From: Aminobacter niigataensis
Lineage (GTDB): Bacteria; Pseudomonadota; Alphaproteobacteria; Rhizobiales; Rhizobiaceae
Reading direction: 5' to 3'
Assembly: GCF_014200015.1 (NCBI RefSeq)
Contig: NZ_JACHOT010000006.1
Span: 62,001 to 126,000 of the forward strand
Length of the DNA: 64,000 nt
A model generated the notes under the pieces. It saw only the letters and a list, made by a program, of their open reading frames with translations. It was not told the origin of the DNA and made no database searches. Below are positions 44,649 to 53,961 of this stretch, in pieces (position 1 is the first letter of the stretch; each line of letters starts with the position of its first letter). Both the position numbers and the translations under genes were made by a program.

Positions 44649-45404
44649 CTAATGCAGGATCTGACTGAGGAAGAGCCGCGTCCGGTCATGCTTCGGCGTA
44701 TCGAAGAACGCCGAAGGTTCCGCGCTTTCGACGATCTGGCCACGATCCATGAAGATGACGCGATCGGCGACGCGGCGCGCAAAACCCATTTCGTGGGTGA
44801 CGCAGATCATGGTCATGCCTTCTTCGGCCAAGCCCACCATCGTGTCGAGCACCTCCGTCACCATTTCCGGGTCGAGCGCGGACGTCGGCTCATCGAAGAG
44901 CATGATCTTCGGGTTCATGCAAAGCGATCGCGCAATCGCGGCGCGCTGCTGCTGCCCGCCGGAAATCTGCGAGGGGTATTTATGCGCGTGATCCGAAATC
45001 CTGACGCGCGACAGGTAGCGCATGGCGGTTTCGTTGGCGGCCTTTCGGCTCATGCCCCGCACCGACATCGGCGCAAGGGTGCAGTTTTCCAGGATGGTCA
45101 GATGCGGAAACAGGTTGAAGTGCTGGAACACCATGCCGACTTCCCGGCGCACCTCGTCCACCGATCGTGTGTCGTCGGTAAGGGCGATGCCGTCGACAGT
45201 CACCTGGCCGCTTTGAAACTGCTCGAGGCGGTTGAGGCAGCGGATCAATGTCGATTTTCCGGAGCCAGAGGGCCCGCAGATGACCACGCGCTCGCCCTTG
45301 GCCACATCGAAATCGATGTCCTTGAGCACCTGGAATTGTCCATACCATTTGCTGACGGAACGCATGACGACAGCAGCATCGGATGTCTTAGCCGGCATGA
45401 GCAT
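44649..45404 (-). CDS. amino-acid ABC transporter ATP-binding protein (second), GlnQ-like
   Basis: 251 residues from [10 protein letters not shown] (an alternative ATG is two codons in). Walker [11 protein letters not shown]-loop [10 protein letters not shown], signature ISGGQQQR and Walker [17 protein letters not shown] identify the polar-amino-acid class. It overlaps the aspartase stop by 17 bases. The operon already has a full ATPase gene (47875-48699), so this is a second nucleotide-binding subunit for the same permease pair, or serves permeases elsewhere. Confidence 0.92.
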   Translation of the reverse strand: MLMPAKTSDAAVVMRSVSKWYGQFQVLKDIDFDVAKGERVVICGPSGSGKSTLIRCLNRLEQFQSGQVTVDGIALTDDTRSVDEVRREVGMVFQHFNLFPHLTILENCTLAPMSVRGMSRKAANETAMRYLSRVRISDHAHKYPSQISGGQQQRAAIARSLCMNPKIMLFDEPTSALDPEMVTEVLDTMVGLAEEGMTMICVTHEMGFARRVADRVIFMDRGQIVESAEPSAFFDTPKHDRTRLFLSQILH

Positions 45405-46839
45405 CGATCGGCTCCTTGCTTGGGGTTCTCTGCGGAATTGCCATTTCCAACGGGTCGAGCAGGACCTGCAGCGCCTGCTCATCCAAACCCAGCGACACCG
45501 CGACCTCCATGACGGTCCGTCCCGATGCGAGCGCTTGCTTGGCGATATCTGCGGCCTTGGTGTAGCCGACGACAGGCACGAGTGCGGTGGCCAGCGAGAT
45601 GCTGCCTTCGGCGCCGGCGCGACAACGTTCGACATCGGCCTCGATGCCTGCCACGCAACGCTCGGCGAGGTTGGTCATGGCCCGGCCGAGTAGCCGCATC
45701 GACGTCAGGAGATTGTAGACGATCAGCGGCTCGAACGCGTTGAGCTGCAGCTGTCCACCCTCCGCCGCCATGGTGACCGCCAGGTCGTTGCCAATCACCT
45801 GATAGCAAACCTGGTTGACGGATTCCGGAATGACCGGATTGACCTTGCCGGGCATGATCGATGATCCGGGCTGAACCGGAGGCAACCGGATTTCGCCCAG
45901 CCCACTGCGCGGTCCACTGGACAGCAGCCTAAGGTCGTTGGCGATCTTGGAAAGCTTGACCGCGATCCGCCGGAGGATGCCGGAGAATGTAACAAACGCG
46001 CCGGTGTCCCAGCTCGCCTCCAAAAGGTTGCTGGCGGCTTTCAGCTCAAGGCCAGATATCCTCGACAGTTCGACGATGGCACGCTCGGCATAAGCGTGCG
46101 TCGCGTTGATGCGGGTTCCTACGGCGGTGCCGCCCAAATTCACTTCCTGGAAAAACGAGGCGACCTCTTCCAGCCGCGCGGTATCTTCCCTGAGCGTTGC
46201 GGCGAAAGCTTCGAATTCCTGGCCCAGTGTGATCGGGACCGCATCCTGCAGCTGCGTGCGGCCAATCTTAACCGTGGTCGAGAACTCGCGCCCCTTTTCC
46301 TCGAAAGCCGAGATCAGCTTGGCAAGTGCGGTCTGCAAGTCGGAACGTGAGAGCAGCAGCGCCAGCCGAACCGCCGTCGGATAGACGTCGTTGGTTGACT
46401 GGGACATGTTCACGTCGTCGTTGGGATGAACCGTCTGGTATTCGCCCTTCGGGCGCCCCAGATGCTCAAGGGCACGATTGGCGATGACCTCGTTGGCATT
46501 CATGTTGCTCGACGTGCCCGCCCCGCCCTGGAAGACGTCGACGACGAACGGCTCCATCAGCAGTCCATCGATGACGTCGTCGCATGCCTTGACGATGGCT
46601 CCGAATTTCGGTTCGGGAAGTTGCCCTGCAGCATGGTTGGAAATGACGGCTGCCTTCTTGACCATGGCGAGAGCGCGGACCAGCGTCGGAAAATGGCTGA
46701 GCGCAATGTCGGAAAGCGAGAAGTTCTCGACTGCCCGCAGCGTCTGGATGCCGAAATAGGCCTCGATGGGAACATCCCGTTCGCCCAGTGAATCGCGCTC
46801 GCGCCGTGTGCGCGAGCGATTGTCTTCGTGCCAGGTCAT
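45388..46839 (-). CDS. aspA: aspartate ammonia-lyase, copy 2
   Basis: 483 residues. The signature [31 protein letters not shown] and [13 protein letters not shown] are all present, and length and layout match aspartase. It deaminates aspartate to fumarate. In this operon it lies between ureohydrolase and asparaginase genes and an amino-acid importer, so aspartate is the natural substrate. It is similar throughout to the protein at 26690-28087. Confidence 0.92.
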   Translation of the reverse strand: MTWHEDNRSRTRRERDSLGERDVPIEAYFGIQTLRAVENFSLSDIALSHFPTLVRALAMVKKAAVISNHAAGQLPEPKFGAIVKACDDVIDGLLMEPFVVDVFQGGAGTSSNMNANEVIANRALEHLGRPKGEYQTVHPNDDVNMSQSTNDVYPTAVRLALLLSRSDLQTALAKLISAFEEKGREFSTTVKIGRTQLQDAVPITLGQEFEAFAATLREDTARLEEVASFFQEVNLGGTAVGTRINATHAYAERAIVELSRISGLELKAASNLLEASWDTGAFVTFSGILRRIAVKLSKIANDLRLLSSGPRSGLGEIRLPPVQPGSSIMPGKVNPVIPESVNQVCYQVIGNDLAVTMAAEGGQLQLNAFEPLIVYNLLTSMRLLGRAMTNLAERCVAGIEADVERCRAGAEGSISLATALVPVVGYTKAADIAKQALASGRTVMEVAVSLGLDEQALQVLLDPLEMAIPQRTPSKEPIDAHAG

Positions 46840-46847
46840 GATGGATC

Positions 46848-47861
46848 TCAGGCCGCTGCGTAAGTCTGATTTCCGGCCTTTGCGGCGCTCGCTTCGAGCT
46901 CCGACTTGGTGCCGAAATAGTCCGCCCGCACCGCAGCGCCGATCAGGTTGACGAAGAACCGCCCGGCCGAAATCGCGGTGAGCTGGTTGACGTCCTTGGA
47001 AGGCGTGATCTCGACGATGTCCATGCCGACGACGCGACCCTTCTTGACCAGGCCGTGAAGGAGCTTGCGGGTCTGGGCGTAGGTCACGCCGGCCAGCGCG
47101 GGACCGGCGACGGCCGGCATCACCGAAGGATCGATGCCGTCGGCGTCGATGGTGATGTAATAGCGGCCACCATCGGGGATGCGGTCGAGGATGGCGTCCA
47201 TGCCGACGTCGTGCAGTTCATATGCGGTGATGATGTTGGAGCCGTAGGCCTTGGCAGCCTCGTATTCCTCCGGACGCGCCGTACCCTGGGCGCGAATGCC
47301 GATCTGGAAGATGTCTTTGACATGCGCCATCTCGGAGGCACGGCGGATCGGGCTCGACAGGCCGTCATGCACGCCGTTGATCTGGTCGCGCCAATCGAGA
47401 TGCGCGTCGATCTGGATCAGCGTGATCGGACCCTGGTCGTCATAGGCACGCAGGACCGGAATCGGAATGCCGTGGTCGCCACCGATGATCAGGGGCAGAG
47501 CGCCGGCGGCCAGGATCTTGCGAACCGCAGCTTCCGCATTGCGGTAGTGAGCGCCGGGGTCCTTGGGGTCGCCGACGACGTCGCCGCAATCCACCGCCTT
47601 GATCGCGCGGTCGTCATAGAGCGGACCCCCGACGTCGAAATCGTACCTGTCGAGGTTGCGGACGGCGCGGTCGGTTGCCTGGCGCACGGCGGTCGGCGCC
47701 CGCGTCTGGTCGTTGGTCACTTCGTCGATCGTGTAGGCCGAACCGTAGGGAATGCCCAGGAAGGCGATGTGAGCATCCAGCGTGTCGAGATCGGTATGCA
47801 CCTTGGAATAGAGCATGCTCGTGTGGCCATGCTTGGGGGCGGAGGTGAGCTGTGCGGTCAT
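46848..47861 (-). CDS. ureohydrolase (agmatinase/guanidino-acid hydrolase family)
   Basis: 337 residues from MTAQLTSAPKHG. The binuclear manganese site is intact: GGDHGIPIP (His), DAHLDWRD (Asp-His-Asp) and TIDADGIDPSVMP (two Asp). The family splits urea from agmatine, guanidinobutyrate, guanidinopropionate or similar. No arginine decarboxylase is near; the joint presence of asparaginase, aspartase and an amino-acid importer suggests a guanidino acid giving an amino acid, but the exact substrate is open. It lies 8 bp from the aspartase start. Confidence 0.9.
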   Translation of the reverse strand: MTAQLTSAPKHGHTSMLYSKVHTDLDTLDAHIAFLGIPYGSAYTIDEVTNDQTRAPTAVRQATDRAVRNLDRYDFDVGGPLYDDRAIKAVDCGDVVGDPKDPGAHYRNAEAAVRKILAAGALPLIIGGDHGIPIPVLRAYDDQGPITLIQIDAHLDWRDQINGVHDGLSSPIRRASEMAHVKDIFQIGIRAQGTARPEEYEAAKAYGSNIITAYELHDVGMDAILDRIPDGGRYYITIDADGIDPSVMPAVAGPALAGVTYAQTRKLLHGLVKKGRVVGMDIVEITPSKDVNQLTAISAGRFFVNLIGAAVRADYFGTKSELEASAAKAGNQTYAAA

Positions 47862-47874
47862 TTCGCTGTCCTTC

Positions 47875-48699
47875 TTAGTGGATTGGCTGTTCGGCTGCAG
47901 GGGACGAACCTTTGCCTGCAGCTGGTTGGTCGGATGTGATCTGCGAGAGGAATTCGCGCAGACGAGGATTGGTGGGGTTGGAAAGCACATCGTTCGACGG
48001 ACCGGCTTCGGCCACGTAGCCTCGGTCAAGGAAAACGACCCGGTCCGCGACATGGCGCGCAAAGCCGATTTCATGGGTGACGATGACCATCGTCATGCCG
48101 GAGTCGGCGAGCTCCCGAAGAAACAACAGGACTTCCTTGACGATTTCAGGATCAAGCGCCGAGGTCGGCTCGTCGAACAGCATCAGCTCCGGTCCCATGG
48201 CCAGCGCACGAGCGATCGCGACGCGCTGCTTCTGGCCACCTGAGAGCGAAGAGGGAAACATATGAGCCTTGTCGCGCAGCCCAAAGCGTTGCAACAGCGC
48301 GAGCGCTTGTTCTTCGGCTTCCGCGCGTGGTCGTTTCTGGACTTTGATGGGGCCCTTGACGATGTTCTCCAGAACGCTGAGATGCGGCCACAAATTGAAC
48401 TGCTGAAAGACGAAGCCCATCTTCGGACGCATGCGGTCGATCTCGCGATGCGACTGCATCCGCAGCTTTCCATCCGCCTTCCGCTCGCGGCCGATATAGG
48501 AGCCGGCAACTTCAACAAATCCGCTGTCGGGAGCGGTCAGGTGGTTGATGCAGCGCAGTAGCGTGCTCTTTCCGCAACCGCTTGGGCCGATGATGCAGAC
48601 AACCTCGCCTGCCGCCACGTCGAAGCTGATATCGCGAAGTGCCGTCGCGCCGCCGAAGCTTTTGGCCAGGTTGGAAACCTTGAGCAGGGTCTTGGTCAT
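47875..48699 (-). CDS. amino-acid ABC transporter ATP-binding protein (first)
   Basis: 274 residues from MTKTLLKVSNLAKSFGG. Walker A GPSGCGKST, Q-loop VFQQFNLWPH, signature LSGGQKQR and Walker [17 protein letters not shown] mark it as a polar-amino-acid (GlnQ/HisP) ATPase. It overlaps the permease gene by 4 bases and serves the two HisMQ-type permeases encoded upstream. Confidence 0.93.
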   Translation of the reverse strand: MTKTLLKVSNLAKSFGGATALRDISFDVAAGEVVCIIGPSGCGKSTLLRCINHLTAPDSGFVEVAGSYIGRERKADGKLRMQSHREIDRMRPKMGFVFQQFNLWPHLSVLENIVKGPIKVQKRPRAEAEEQALALLQRFGLRDKAHMFPSSLSGGQKQRVAIARALAMGPELMLFDEPTSALDPEIVKEVLLFLRELADSGMTMVIVTHEIGFARHVADRVVFLDRGYVAEAGPSNDVLSNPTNPRLREFLSQITSDQPAAGKGSSPAAEQPIH

Positions 48700-49418
48700 G
48701 CCGGCCTCCGTGCGCCGATCAACAGATACTTGTCCGCCAGACTGGTCCGCGCCTGATGGGCGCCTTGAGCAGCGCCAAACGCCTTTTCCGCGCGGTGCAT
48801 GAAATGGGCAAAGATCGCGGTGACCACCCAGTAGACGGCAGCAGTGGTCAGGAAGACTTCGAACGGCGCGAAGGTTTCGCCCTGGACGACGAGCCCCTGG
48901 TAGGTGAGCTCGGCAACGGTAATCGTGCTGAGCACCGAGGTTTCCTTGACCATCGAGATGCTGGTGTTGGTCGAAGGCGGCACCAACAGGCGCACGGTCT
49001 GTGGAGCCACGATTTCCCACAGGCCCTGGAAGTAGGACATGCCGATCGCCCGAGCCGCCTCCATCTGCCCCTTCGGCACAGCGAGGATCGCGCCGCGGAT
49101 GATCTCGGCAAAATACGAACTGGCGAAGAAAGCGAGCGCGATCGTGCCGACGATGGCTTCGGGCAGGCGAAGGTTGAAGAACGGCAGCCCGTAGAAGAAC
49201 AGGTAGAGCACGACGATGAAGGGGATATTGCGGAACCACTCGACATAGGCGGTGGCGATCCAGCGCAAGGTCCGGCGATGCGACAGCGCCATCAGCGCGA
49301 TCGGTATGGAGATCAGGAACCCCACTGCGACGGCAGCGACGGCGATGATGATCGTCAGCCATGTGCCGCGAGCGAAAAGCGCCCAGTTGTCGAGAATGAC
49401 GTTAAAGTCGAAGGCCAT
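48696..49418 (-). CDS. amino-acid ABC transporter permease
   Basis: 240 residues of the HisM/GlnP family: GTWLTIIIAVAAVAVGFLIS at the start and the loop EAARAIGMSYFQGLWEIVAP. About five membrane helices. It forms a heterodimer with the permease encoded 4 bp upstream to import a polar amino acid. Confidence 0.93.
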   Translation of the reverse strand: MAFDFNVILDNWALFARGTWLTIIIAVAAVAVGFLISIPIALMALSHRRTLRWIATAYVEWFRNIPFIVVLYLFFYGLPFFNLRLPEAIVGTIALAFFASSYFAEIIRGAILAVPKGQMEAARAIGMSYFQGLWEIVAPQTVRLLVPPSTNTSISMVKETSVLSTITVAELTYQGLVVQGETFAPFEVFLTTAAVYWVVTAIFAHFMHRAEKAFGAAQGAHQARTSLADKYLLIGARRPA

Positions 49419-49422
49419 GACC

Positions 49423-50082
49423 TTATCCTCTGCGCGCGGCGAAGCGCGTCTCCAGAATCCTGCCGCTCTGGCTGATGACGAAGTTCACCGCAAACAGGAT
49501 GATCGCTGCGGCGAGCAGGGTTTCGAGCGGCCTGAAGGAGGCGTTCGCCACCTGCTGCGCGGTTCGCAACACTTCCACCACCGTGATCACCGACAGCAGG
49601 GCTGTGCCCTTGACGATGGTGGTGAGTTCGTTGACCAGCGGCGGCATGATGCGGATGTAGAGCTGCGGCAGGATTACCTTGGTCCAGATGACCTTGCCTT
49701 TGATGCCGAGGGCGATCGCGGCTTCGACCGGACCGGAATCCATGCCGGACAATCCCCCGCGCATGATCTCGGTGATAAATATCGAGCTGTTGAATGCGAT
49801 GGCCAGGATGCCTGCCTGGATCGGCGACAGGTCGAGGCCGAGAGCCGGCAGGCCGTAGTAGAACAGGAAGATCTGCACGAGGATCGGTGTTCCCCGTATG
49901 AAGCTGATCACGACGCCGATCACTGCGTTGAGCGGCATGATGCCAAGCGTGCGCAGGATCGTAAGTGCCGTGCCGCCGATCAGCGCCAGCACCATGGCGA
50001 CAAGAGAGATCGCCAGATTGATGCCCATGGCCGGCAGGAGCTGGGGAAAGGCGCCGCCCAGGGCGGCAACGCTGAAGTCCAT
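49423..50082 (-). CDS. amino-acid ABC transporter permease
   Basis: 219 residues, HisQ/GlnP family, with GINLAISLVAMVLALIGGTA, RGTPILVQIFLFYYGLP and the loop VEAAIALGIKGKVIWTKVILP. It pairs with the adjacent permease. The gene begins 177 bp after the binding-protein gene, separated by a hairpin. Confidence 0.93.
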   Translation of the reverse strand: MDFSVAALGGAFPQLLPAMGINLAISLVAMVLALIGGTALTILRTLGIMPLNAVIGVVISFIRGTPILVQIFLFYYGLPALGLDLSPIQAGILAIAFNSSIFITEIMRGGLSGMDSGPVEAAIALGIKGKVIWTKVILPQLYIRIMPPLVNELTTIVKGTALLSVITVVEVLRTAQQVANASFRPLETLLAAAIILFAVNFVISQSGRILETRFAARRG

Positions 50083-50219
50083 CGTCGTTTCCTTCGATGT
50101 CGGGGGTGGATGGCTCGCCTACAGCGCCGCTCGTCCTGTTGAGCACACAAGGACGCTGTAGGATCTTGAAATTGCGCATGGTCCCGTTCGAAGATCGTTT
50201 CCGATTTTCGTGGTCATGC

Positions 50220-50247
50220 CGGTCCCGGGCCCTTGGCGTCGGGACCG
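50220..50247 (-). terminator. hairpin after amino-acid binding-protein gene
   Basis: Arms CGGTCCCG (50220-50227) and CGGGACCG (50240-50247) around a 12-base loop, 11 bp after the binding-protein stop. No T-tract. Fits the usual attenuation or message-protection hairpin behind a highly expressed binding protein. Confidence 0.5.
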
Positions 50248-50258
50248 CCAGGGAGGTG

Positions 50259-51101
50259 TTAGCGAGCGCCCTCTGGCAGGTAGCCCTTCTCGGGCAGATC
50301 GTAGGTCATGCCGAGCCACTTCTGCTGCAATTCGGCCAGCTTGCCGCTCTTCTTGAGTTCGAGGATCGCTGCATTGACCGCATCGCGCAGGTCCTGGTCC
50401 TCGGGACGTACGACCCATGCATTGTAGCTCGGCACCACCGCAGCCTTGCCGACCAGCTCGAAGATGCCGGGGCGCTCGTTCATCAGGTTCTGCAAGACCG
50501 GCAGGCCGGCAAGTGCAGCGTCTGACGTGCCATTTGCGACGGCAAGGAATGAGTCATTGAATGTCGGGAACAGCTTGAGATCGGCAAAGCCTTCCCCGCT
50601 GGCCTTCAGGCGCTCATCCAGGGCCTTGGCAACCGGATCGACCGCCGAAGCAAGCTGCGTCGACACAACCTTGCCCTTCAGGTCTTCGACCGTCTTGATG
50701 TCGGCATTGCCGACCTTCTTCATGGCGTAGGCGGTGCTGTCGGCAATAGGCAAGGTGTAGGCGTAGCGCTTGGCCCGCTCCGGGTTGATGCCAACCGAGG
50801 TGGCCACGAAATCGAACTTGCCGGCAATGAGGCCCGGCAGGATGCCCTGGAAGGGCAGGTCGAGTTGCTCGACCTCTACGCCCCACTGCTTGGCGATCTC
50901 ATCGAGCAGATCCTTGCCGAAGCCGACGATCTGGCCGTCCTTGACGAATTCGAAGGGCGGATAGGCAGCCTCGGTTCCAACGGTAACCTTCTTTGTCCGC
51001 TGGATCTTCTCGAGCGTGGTCTCAGCCCAGCTGGGGGCGGCATAGGAAACTGCGCAGGCCAGGCCAAGCGCTGCAATTCCGAACATGCGTCTGGTAAGCA
51101 T
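50259..51101 (-). CDS. periplasmic amino-acid-binding protein
   Basis: 280 residues if started at MLTRRMFGIAALG; an ATG three codons earlier (51110) is directly against the GGAGGA ribosome site, so the second ATG with a 9-base spacing is preferred. A signal peptide runs to about PSWAE. The mature protein (VTVGTEAAYPPFEFVKDGQI, DFVATSVGINPERAKRYAYT) is a type 3 extracellular solute-binding protein of the polar-amino-acid class. It is first in the eight-gene operon. Confidence 0.92.
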   Translation of the reverse strand: MLTRRMFGIAALGLACAVSYAAPSWAETTLEKIQRTKKVTVGTEAAYPPFEFVKDGQIVGFGKDLLDEIAKQWGVEVEQLDLPFQGILPGLIAGKFDFVATSVGINPERAKRYAYTLPIADSTAYAMKKVGNADIKTVEDLKGKVVSTQLASAVDPVAKALDERLKASGEGFADLKLFPTFNDSFLAVANGTSDAALAGLPVLQNLMNERPGIFELVGKAAVVPSYNAWVVRPEDQDLRDAVNAAILELKKSGKLAELQQKWLGMTYDLPEKGYLPEGAR

Positions 51102-51301
51102 TTGGTTCATTCCTCCAAAAAAACCGATGGCGTTGGAATATTGGAGACGGGCGTTGGGCGCAAACATAATGAATCTGTCGCATCTCCTGGAAACCGCAAA
51201 CGTTCCAGCTCGGGCATTGGCTGGACGTTGTATTGGTGCGCGCAAGGATACAAAATTACACTGCAATTACAGTGCTTTATGTCACCATTCGCAAAAGATG
51301 T

Positions 51302-51317
51302 CGCGAAATGTTTCGCG
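51302..51317. promoter_or_regulatory. LysR-type operator candidate
   Basis: CGCGAAATGTTTCGCG, 7-bp perfect arms around TG, 70 bp upstream of the LysR gene in the region shared with the divergent amino-acid operon. A natural place for autoregulation and activation of the opposite operon. Confidence 0.5.
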
Positions 51318-51386
51318 TTGGAGCGGAGATTGACGATTACCGACATTTCTGAATAACATGATCCAAACTCATAGTAGCGGCGTGCA

Positions 51387-52388
51387 ATGGTGACGAATTC
51401 GACTGCGCACAACCAGATGGTGGTCAGCCGGCTGGGCTTTGACCTTCAGGCTTTGGAGATTTTCATCACTGTCTGCAGGACAGGCAGCATGACTGCCGCC
51501 GCAGCCCATGCCGACCTGACACAGTCGGCAGTCTCGCGGCAGATATTGAATTTGGAGCGGCGTCTCGGTGTTTCGCTGATCGAGCGTGGTTCGCGACCGC
51601 TCAAGCCAACTCTGGCCGGTCAAAAGCTGGTCAATGTTGCCGAGCGCCTGATCGCCGAAGCATCTGCGGTACCTGCGCAGTTGCAGAGCGCCGACGTCCG
51701 GATGATCCCGCAACTGCGCCTAGGCCTGATCGACTCCTTGTCCGATCCGCTGGTTCCGATACTGATAAAGGCGCTTCGCGACCGCGTCGGCTCGATCTCG
51801 GTTGCGACAGGATTCATGGAGCCGCTACGCCAGCGGCTGCTCAAGCGTGAACTCGATGCGGTGATCTCGGCCGATCCGTTCGACGATGTCGACGGCTTCG
51901 AACGGTTTGAGCTGTTTCAGGAGCAGTTCGTGGTGCTCGTATCTCGCGGCGAGCCGCCTTTTGGAGATGAAAGCGAGTTTCGCAGCTTCGCCACGCGGTT
52001 CCCCATGATCCGCTCGGGCACCACCACCGGAATCGCCCAACGGGTCGAACAGCATTTTCGCCGAATGAGACTCGAGGTACCGCAGGCGTTCTCTTGCGAC
52101 ACGATTGAATCGATCGTCAGCCTGGTTGCCTCCGGCGTCGGATGGTCGATCCTGACACCAGTGTGCGTCAGAAAATGCATTTCGCTGGCGCCCGCAATCC
52201 AGGTTCTCCAACTCCCCGGAGCGGGGTTCTCGCGGCACATCTATCTGGTTGTCAGGCAAGGCGAGATGGGCAGCTTCGCCAAGCAGCTTTCGACAATCTG
52301 CCGGCGCGCTGTGCAGAAGAGCTACATGCCGCCGCTCGTCGCGGTGGCGCCATGGATGGTCGACGCGATCACGGTCGCGCAAAGCTAA
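51387..52388 (+). CDS. LysR family transcriptional regulator
   Basis: 333 residues. The N-terminal helix-turn-helix reads MTAAAAHADLTQSAVSRQIL (about 34-53), followed by the effector-binding domain. Divergent from the amino-acid ABC/ureohydrolase/asparaginase operon with 285 bp between starts, the typical LysR arrangement for controlling its neighbour; the inducer could be the imported amino acid. Confidence 0.92.
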   Translation: MVTNSTAHNQMVVSRLGFDLQALEIFITVCRTGSMTAAAAHADLTQSAVSRQILNLERRLGVSLIERGSRPLKPTLAGQKLVNVAERLIAEASAVPAQLQSADVRMIPQLRLGLIDSLSDPLVPILIKALRDRVGSISVATGFMEPLRQRLLKRELDAVISADPFDDVDGFERFELFQEQFVVLVSRGEPPFGDESEFRSFATRFPMIRSGTTTGIAQRVEQHFRRMRLEVPQAFSCDTIESIVSLVASGVGWSILTPVCVRKCISLAPAIQVLQLPGAGFSRHIYLVVRQGEMGSFAKQLSTICRRAVQKSYMPPLVAVAPWMVDAITVAQS

Positions 52389-52403
52389 GGCTGCCTGGCA
52401 GGT

Positions 52404-52668
52404 GACCTCAGGGTGCCGCATGAATGACAGACGGTCGTCGATTAGTAACTCGGTGCGCTCGTCCGACAGATTGTTCGCCGTCTGGATCACCAACACCTTC
52501 AACATCATCACAGGATCATACGGCGGTCGGCCACCGTGCCGCCCGCTCGCATAGGCAAGCGCCTTTTTCCAGATCAGGTCGGAACGCCTCGAAGTCCACA
52601 ATCCGCCCTTCGAGCTGATCGCCCAGATCACTCAGGAACGTCCATCTTGCCTCAAGCCGTTTACTCTG
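52404..52668 (-). pseudogene. IS5-type transposase, N-terminal remnant with frameshift
   Basis: Leftward reading gives FLSDLGDQLEGRIVDFEAFR, then after a +1 shift at an A-run (about 52565) KALAYASGRHGGRPPYDPVM and TANNLSDERTELLIDDRLSF, the standard N-terminal domain (DUF772) of IS5-group transposases. The catalytic core is missing and no inverted terminal repeats were seen. It is an inactive element remnant between the LysR and aminotransferase genes. Confidence 0.8.
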
Positions 52669-52711
52669 GCGCTACCCTAACGCATGCTATCGAAACATCG
52701 GGAGTGTCCCC

Positions 52712-53887
52712 ATGAGCATTCTGTCCGAACGTGCGATTTCGTCGGCCGACGCCATCGACACGGTCTTCAGGTTTTTCAGCAGCTATCGCGACGGCGTCGA
52801 CGACAAGGATGTGCGCGCCGATCTCACCTTCGGCAATCCGCACGAAATGCCGCTGCCTGCTATGGTGGCGGCGATCAAGGCCCGGATGGAGCCGAAAAGC
52901 GCGAACTGGTTCGCCTACAAGACCAGCGAAGAGGAACCGCGCGCGGTGATCGCCGAGGCCCTTGGCGCCGAACTCGGGCTGCCGTTCCAACCCAAGGACA
53001 TCGCCATGACACAGGGCGCCTTCGGTGCGATCGCGCTCGCCTTTTCCCTGCTGCTTGACCCCGGCGACGAATGCATCATCCCGCAGCCGGGCTGGTTCTG
53101 CTACGCCACCACGCTGCGCGCCCGCAATGCGGTGCCGGTTCCGGTCCCGCTCGCCGAAGGAACATTCGACCTCGATGTGGCCGCCATCGAAGCCGCGATC
53201 TTGCCACGCACGCGGATCGTGGTTGTCAACACACCGCACAATCCGACGGGCGTCATCTACAGCCGGGAACGTCTGATCGAACTCGCCGCCATGCTGACCC
53301 GCAAGTCGGCGGAGCTTGGCCGCCCAATCTTCATCCTGTCCGACGAACCCTACCGCCGCATCCGCTTCGACGGCGTGCCCTTCACCAGCCCCGCCGCCGT
53401 CTATCCCCATACGCTCATCGACTACAGCTACGGCAAGATCCTGCTCGCGCCGGGCCTGCGCATCGGCTACCTTGCGATATGCCCGTCCATGCCCGAGGCC
53501 GACAAGGAAGCCCTGCGTGCGGCGGCGTTAACTTCGCAGGTCGGTGGCGGCTGGAATTTTCCCGATGCACCGCTGCAATATGCGGTCGCCGATCTTGAAA
53601 GGATTAGCATTGACATCGGCGAACTGCAGCGCAAGCGCGACCGGCTGCACGGCGCGCTGACGCAATGGGGCTACAGCATGACCAAGCCAGAAGGCACATT
53701 CTACCTCTGGGGGCGCACGCCCGGCGGGGACTCGATTGGCTTTACCCGCAGACTGGCGGATCAGGGTGTCTTCGTGATGCCGGGAACGCTCTTCGACCGG
53801 CCCGCGGATTTCCGGATCAGCCTGACGGGCACTGCAGACATGATCGAGGCAAGCCTTCCTGCCTTCCAGGCTGCAACCGAACGCTAA
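52712..53887 (+). CDS. class I/II pyridoxal-phosphate aminotransferase
   Basis: 391 residues. The PLP-dependent fold type I is shown by QGAFGAIALAFSLLLDPGDE, NTPHNPTGVIYS (the substrate-Asn/Pro motif), ILSDEPYRRI (Asp) and YSYGKILLAPGLRIGY with the Schiff-base Lys. It transfers an amino group between an amino acid and a ketoacid. It follows the IS remnant by 44 bp and is alone on its strand here; substrate not predictable. Confidence 0.92.
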   Translation: MSILSERAISSADAIDTVFRFFSSYRDGVDDKDVRADLTFGNPHEMPLPAMVAAIKARMEPKSANWFAYKTSEEEPRAVIAEALGAELGLPFQPKDIAMTQGAFGAIALAFSLLLDPGDECIIPQPGWFCYATTLRARNAVPVPVPLAEGTFDLDVAAIEAAILPRTRIVVVNTPHNPTGVIYSRERLIELAAMLTRKSAELGRPIFILSDEPYRRIRFDGVPFTSPAAVYPHTLIDYSYGKILLAPGLRIGYLAICPSMPEADKEALRAAALTSQVGGGWNFPDAPLQYAVADLERISIDIGELQRKRDRLHGALTQWGYSMTKPEGTFYLWGRTPGGDSIGFTRRLADQGVFVMPGTLFDRPADFRISLTGTADMIEASLPAFQAATER

Positions 53888-53961
53888 TGCGGTTTGCTTT
53901 TGGAATGAACCGGGAGATTTGCAGTCCGGGGGCTCTGATACTGTCGCCCCCCTGACGGCAT

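Noticed and set aside
47875-49362. Apparent 495-residue extension of the amino-acid ABC ATPase
   Set aside because: The extension lies over the permease gene in another frame; MTKTLLKVSN at 48699 gives the normal ATPase length.
52404-52668. Active insertion sequence
   Set aside because: Only the frameshifted N-terminal domain is present, with no catalytic core and no terminal inverted repeats.
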